NCBI GenBank assembly: GCA_034696485.1
Contig: JAQIWT010000611.1
Location: 1-17,211, forward strand
DNA length: 17,211 nt
Direction of reading: 5' to 3'
DNA from: Isohypsibius dastychi
Taxonomy: Eukaryota; Tardigrada; Eutardigrada; Parachela; Isohypsibiidae
The position numbers and the translations under genes are program-made. Each line of letters begins with the position of its first letter. Position 1 is the stretch's first letter. Positions 16,511 through 17,211 of this stretch are shown in pieces. The notes beneath the pieces were generated by a model that did not search any database, was not told the origin of the DNA, and was given only the letters and a program-made list of their open reading frames with translations.

Positions 16511-17211
16511 GAAGCTTCAATTTCACCGATTTCACTGATCAGCCGAAGAACATTGCCCGTGGAAATCGATACTCGTTACTGGAAAAATTGAAGTCGTCCA
16601 TTATCAAATTCGAACCAGAAGATAACTAGAACGTGTCTGCAATATTTGGGTGGAAAAAAATCCAAACAACTCATCAGCTTGCTGTAATCGAACCCAAGCT
16701 GCAAGGGCTGACCAGCAGATCAAGAAATCAGCACATAGGCACAAATCAACCACTTCGACCATTCAACCGACACGGACCATCACCTAAATTTGACCGTAAT
16801 TCCGAAGACGCACTGTTTCTTTGTCACTGATAGAAACCCGGCCACATTCGCTCTCGTCTCAAACGACCGTATCCAGCGACAACGAGTCGGAATCAAAATG
16901 GTAACCATTATTCACGTGCGTTAGAAAACGACAATTCCGCCCGAACGTTCAACAAAGTTTGCCGACCGTTGGACTATCAAAAACGAACTCAGTACCCCAA
17001 TTCTCAACCGAATACAGCGATACCCTCTTATTTGATCTAATCGAGTCACCACAAGAGCGTCTATAGATGACCTGGTCGGATTTTTGAATTAGGTGACCCT
17101 CCAGGTGCACCGTCACTTCATCCCGAGCCAGCTTATCCTGCATGAATACCGATACTCGTCAAGTCGTCCTCCGGCAGCCAATTTCCACTCTGCTCGTACC
17201 TTGGCTCACCG
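16511..17211. other. Right end: long low-stop plus frame, not assigned
   Basis: One plus frame is open in blocks from about 16511 to the window end. It has stops only near 16627, 16828-16833, 17038, 17074 and 17140. It passes through a basic Asn/Gln/Arg-rich stretch (16837-17037) and a proline-rich one (after 17074). An ATG-less frame at 16633-16830 (65 codons) is part of it. The stop count is below chance expectation but not decisively. I recognise no domain and found no in-phase splices. Confidence 0.22.

Noticed and set aside
16511-17211. Alternative genetic code explaining a long plus frame with few stops
   Set aside because: All three stop codons interrupt it, and other candidates in the window end at the same codons in a normal way.

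Overview
The window looks like eukaryotic nuclear DNA, most likely from an invertebrate animal with a compact genome. It is moderately AT-rich. Only one reading frame is long (265 codons). Several shorter frames join in phase across very small GT...AG gaps (40, 48, 53, 59, 72 and 87 bp), and AATAAA signals follow two of the genes. I see no operon-like gene packing, rRNA, tRNA or CRISPR array, and I cannot name the organism.

Layout. (1) 1-4760 is repeat-rich and gene-poor. It holds a decayed minus-strand Ty3/gypsy-like pol fragment (about 1284-1780), two diverged direct copies of a ~400 bp repeat (1865-2266, 3886-4294), a cluster of dyads just before the second copy, and a degenerate minisatellite with a 57-67 bp period (4295-4752). 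(2) 4760-6700 holds a possible two-exon minus-strand gene (6014-5670) and little else. (3) 6700-11850 is a run of plus-strand coding candidates: a two-exon ORF, a spliced P-loop protein resembling a superfamily 3 helicase (the Rep/E1/large-T class of small DNA viruses and related elements), a spliced gene ending in a PHD-like zinc cluster, a THAP-like scrap, a complete 265-residue predicted membrane protein, a possible two-exon gene, and a frame resembling the C-terminal end of a SET domain. (4) 11850-17211 holds a lone inverted copy of the minisatellite unit, a three-exon candidate gene that starts inside it, a 731 bp fold-back structure with 184 bp inverted arms, and uncharacterised sequence with short open frames.

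How the parts relate. The most interesting reading is that 6.7-11.9 kb is an old insertion of a small DNA virus or a virus-like transposon, with the helicase-like gene as its replication component, lying among host repeats. The sequence supports the helicase motifs and the splice geometry. The link between the helicase and its neighbours is inference only. All family assignments come from motif reading by eye, no search was run, and confidences are set accordingly.
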